This document shows positions 13,595 to 14,110 of a stretch of 14,110 nt of DNA, piece after piece. The notes below the pieces were generated by a model that made no database searches, was not told where the DNA came from, and saw only the letters and a program-made list of their open reading frames with translations. The DNA comes from Methanocellales archaeon. Lineage in GTDB: Archaea; Halobacteriota; UBA148. The DNA lies in contig JAAEEL010000048.1 of the NCBI GenBank assembly GCA_013415795.1, forward strand, positions 1 to 14,110. The letters are read 5' to 3'. The translations under genes were made by a program, and so were the position numbers. How positions within the stretch are numbered: position 1 is the first letter of the stretch; each line of letters opens with the position of its first letter.

Positions 13595-14110
13595 TCAAAC
13601 ACCTTTCTTTTTTATCAACTTAGATATTGAAGTCACTTGTGCGTACGCTCTATAAATAATACTTTCCATTATATCTGGCTCAAAGATCGCCGCTTCTATA
13701 GCAAGATTTCTCGAACCAGTACATGCTTTAGATAACAACACATGAATAGTATCTTTGCTTGGATATTCTATGTTGATTGCCAGGTTAAAAGCATTTTGTG
13801 CTGCTGATGTAAAGTCTGAAAAGTATTTAAGCTCATCGATGGCAAGCGATTCGTAGATAATGCCGTCTCCATAGGCGGCACGCAGATCCAACCCAACTTC
13901 CATCGGATATATATCCAATCGTCTGAGCATTTCCGCTAATTTGGATGATACGGCCTCACCTTTTTTAGCCACGATTTTTTTCTCCCTGATTATCACTTTT
14001 CCGCCCTCAATAGCGGCAGATATGCCAGCGCTTTGAAGCTCGCCTACGATTGGACCTGGTTTAAAAGATGTGGGCCCTTTCTCGATTATGACATCTTTGG
14101 AAAGGATATC
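13595..14110 (-). CDS. rpl10: Large-subunit ribosomal protein L10 (archaeal P0), C-terminal part
   Basis: L10 anchors the stalk to the 23S rRNA GTPase centre and carries P1 dimers. The frame is open from the window edge to the stop, giving 171 residues; the N-terminal rRNA-binding part is missing. Visible are EKGPTSFKPGPIVGELQSAGISAAIEGGKV, the middle domain VSSKLAEMLRRLDIYPMEVGLDLRAAY, and the helical spine with repeated units such as NAFNLAINIEYPSKDTI and NLAIEAAIFEPDIM that bind P1 dimers. It ends ISKLIKKKGV, without the acidic GLxALFG tail normal for archaeal L10. The internal GTG at 13996 is not the start. rpl12 follows after one base. Confidence 0.93.
   Translation of the reverse strand, partial: DILSKDVIIEKGPTSFKPGPIVGELQSAGISAAIEGGKVIIREKKIVAKKGEAVSSKLAEMLRRLDIYPMEVGLDLRAAYGDGIIYESLAIDELKYFSDFTSAAQNAFNLAINIEYPSKDTIHVLLSKACTGSRNLAIEAAIFEPDIMESIIYRAYAQVTSISKLIKKKGV

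Noticed and set aside
13595..13602. Frameshift separating L10 from its acidic tail
   Set aside because: The next gene starts one base after the stop and is an intact P1 with its own ribosome binding site, leaving no sequence for a lost tail.
1..14110. Mobile element, defence system or phage genes
   Set aside because: All genes with recognisable families are core metabolism or translation; no transposase, integrase, nuclease or terminal inverted repeats were found.

Overview
The window looks like a euryarchaeal chromosome segment. The evidence is an archaeal-type alanyl-tRNA synthetase, the archaea-specific IMP cyclohydrolase PurO, a stalk-protein pair of archaeal P0/P1 type, tRNA-Leu without encoded CCA, TATA-like boxes and several probably leaderless genes. 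The first protein gene matches methanogenesis marker protein 12, a family confined to methanogens and their methane- or alkane-oxidising relatives. A methanogen, ANME-type or Syntrophoarchaeum-like archaeon is therefore the best guess. This is inference; no rRNA or mcr gene is present to settle it.

Layout. Positions 1-230 (minus strand) hold a tRNA-Leu(UAG) interrupted in the D-loop by an 83-nt intron, and, one nucleotide downstream, the 5' half of a second, almost identical tRNA that runs off the window. Positions 231-464 are A+T-rich spacer with a hairpin, a 20-bp repeat shared with the intron, and a pentamer repeat. From 465 to 7092 everything reads rightward: methanogenesis marker 12; the four-subunit pyruvate:ferredoxin oxidoreductase (gamma, delta, alpha, beta) coupled by overlap to purO; a CPA1-type cation/proton antiporter; and a type-2 orotidine-5'-phosphate decarboxylase. 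From 7132 to 11902 everything reads leftward: a secreted, C-terminally anchored protein of unknown role, threonine synthase, and alanyl-tRNA synthetase (alaS and thrC overlap). A COG2509-like FAD-dependent dehydrogenase (11978-13288, rightward) converges on the ribosomal stalk genes rpl12 and rpl10 (leftward), sharing a four-base TTAA as both stop codons. rpl10 is cut by the right edge.

Functionally this is core metabolism: acetyl-CoA/pyruvate interconversion linked to ferredoxin, the last step of IMP synthesis, UMP synthesis, threonine synthesis, alanine charging and the ribosomal stalk. No mobile element, CRISPR array or defence system was recognised. The most unusual parts are the tRNA-Leu pair with D-loop introns and four protein-level oddities: a CPA1 antiporter whose ND motif reads NS, an AlaRS editing site reading CGGTY instead of CGGTH, an L10 lacking the usual acidic tail, and a bacterial-style type-2 PyrF.
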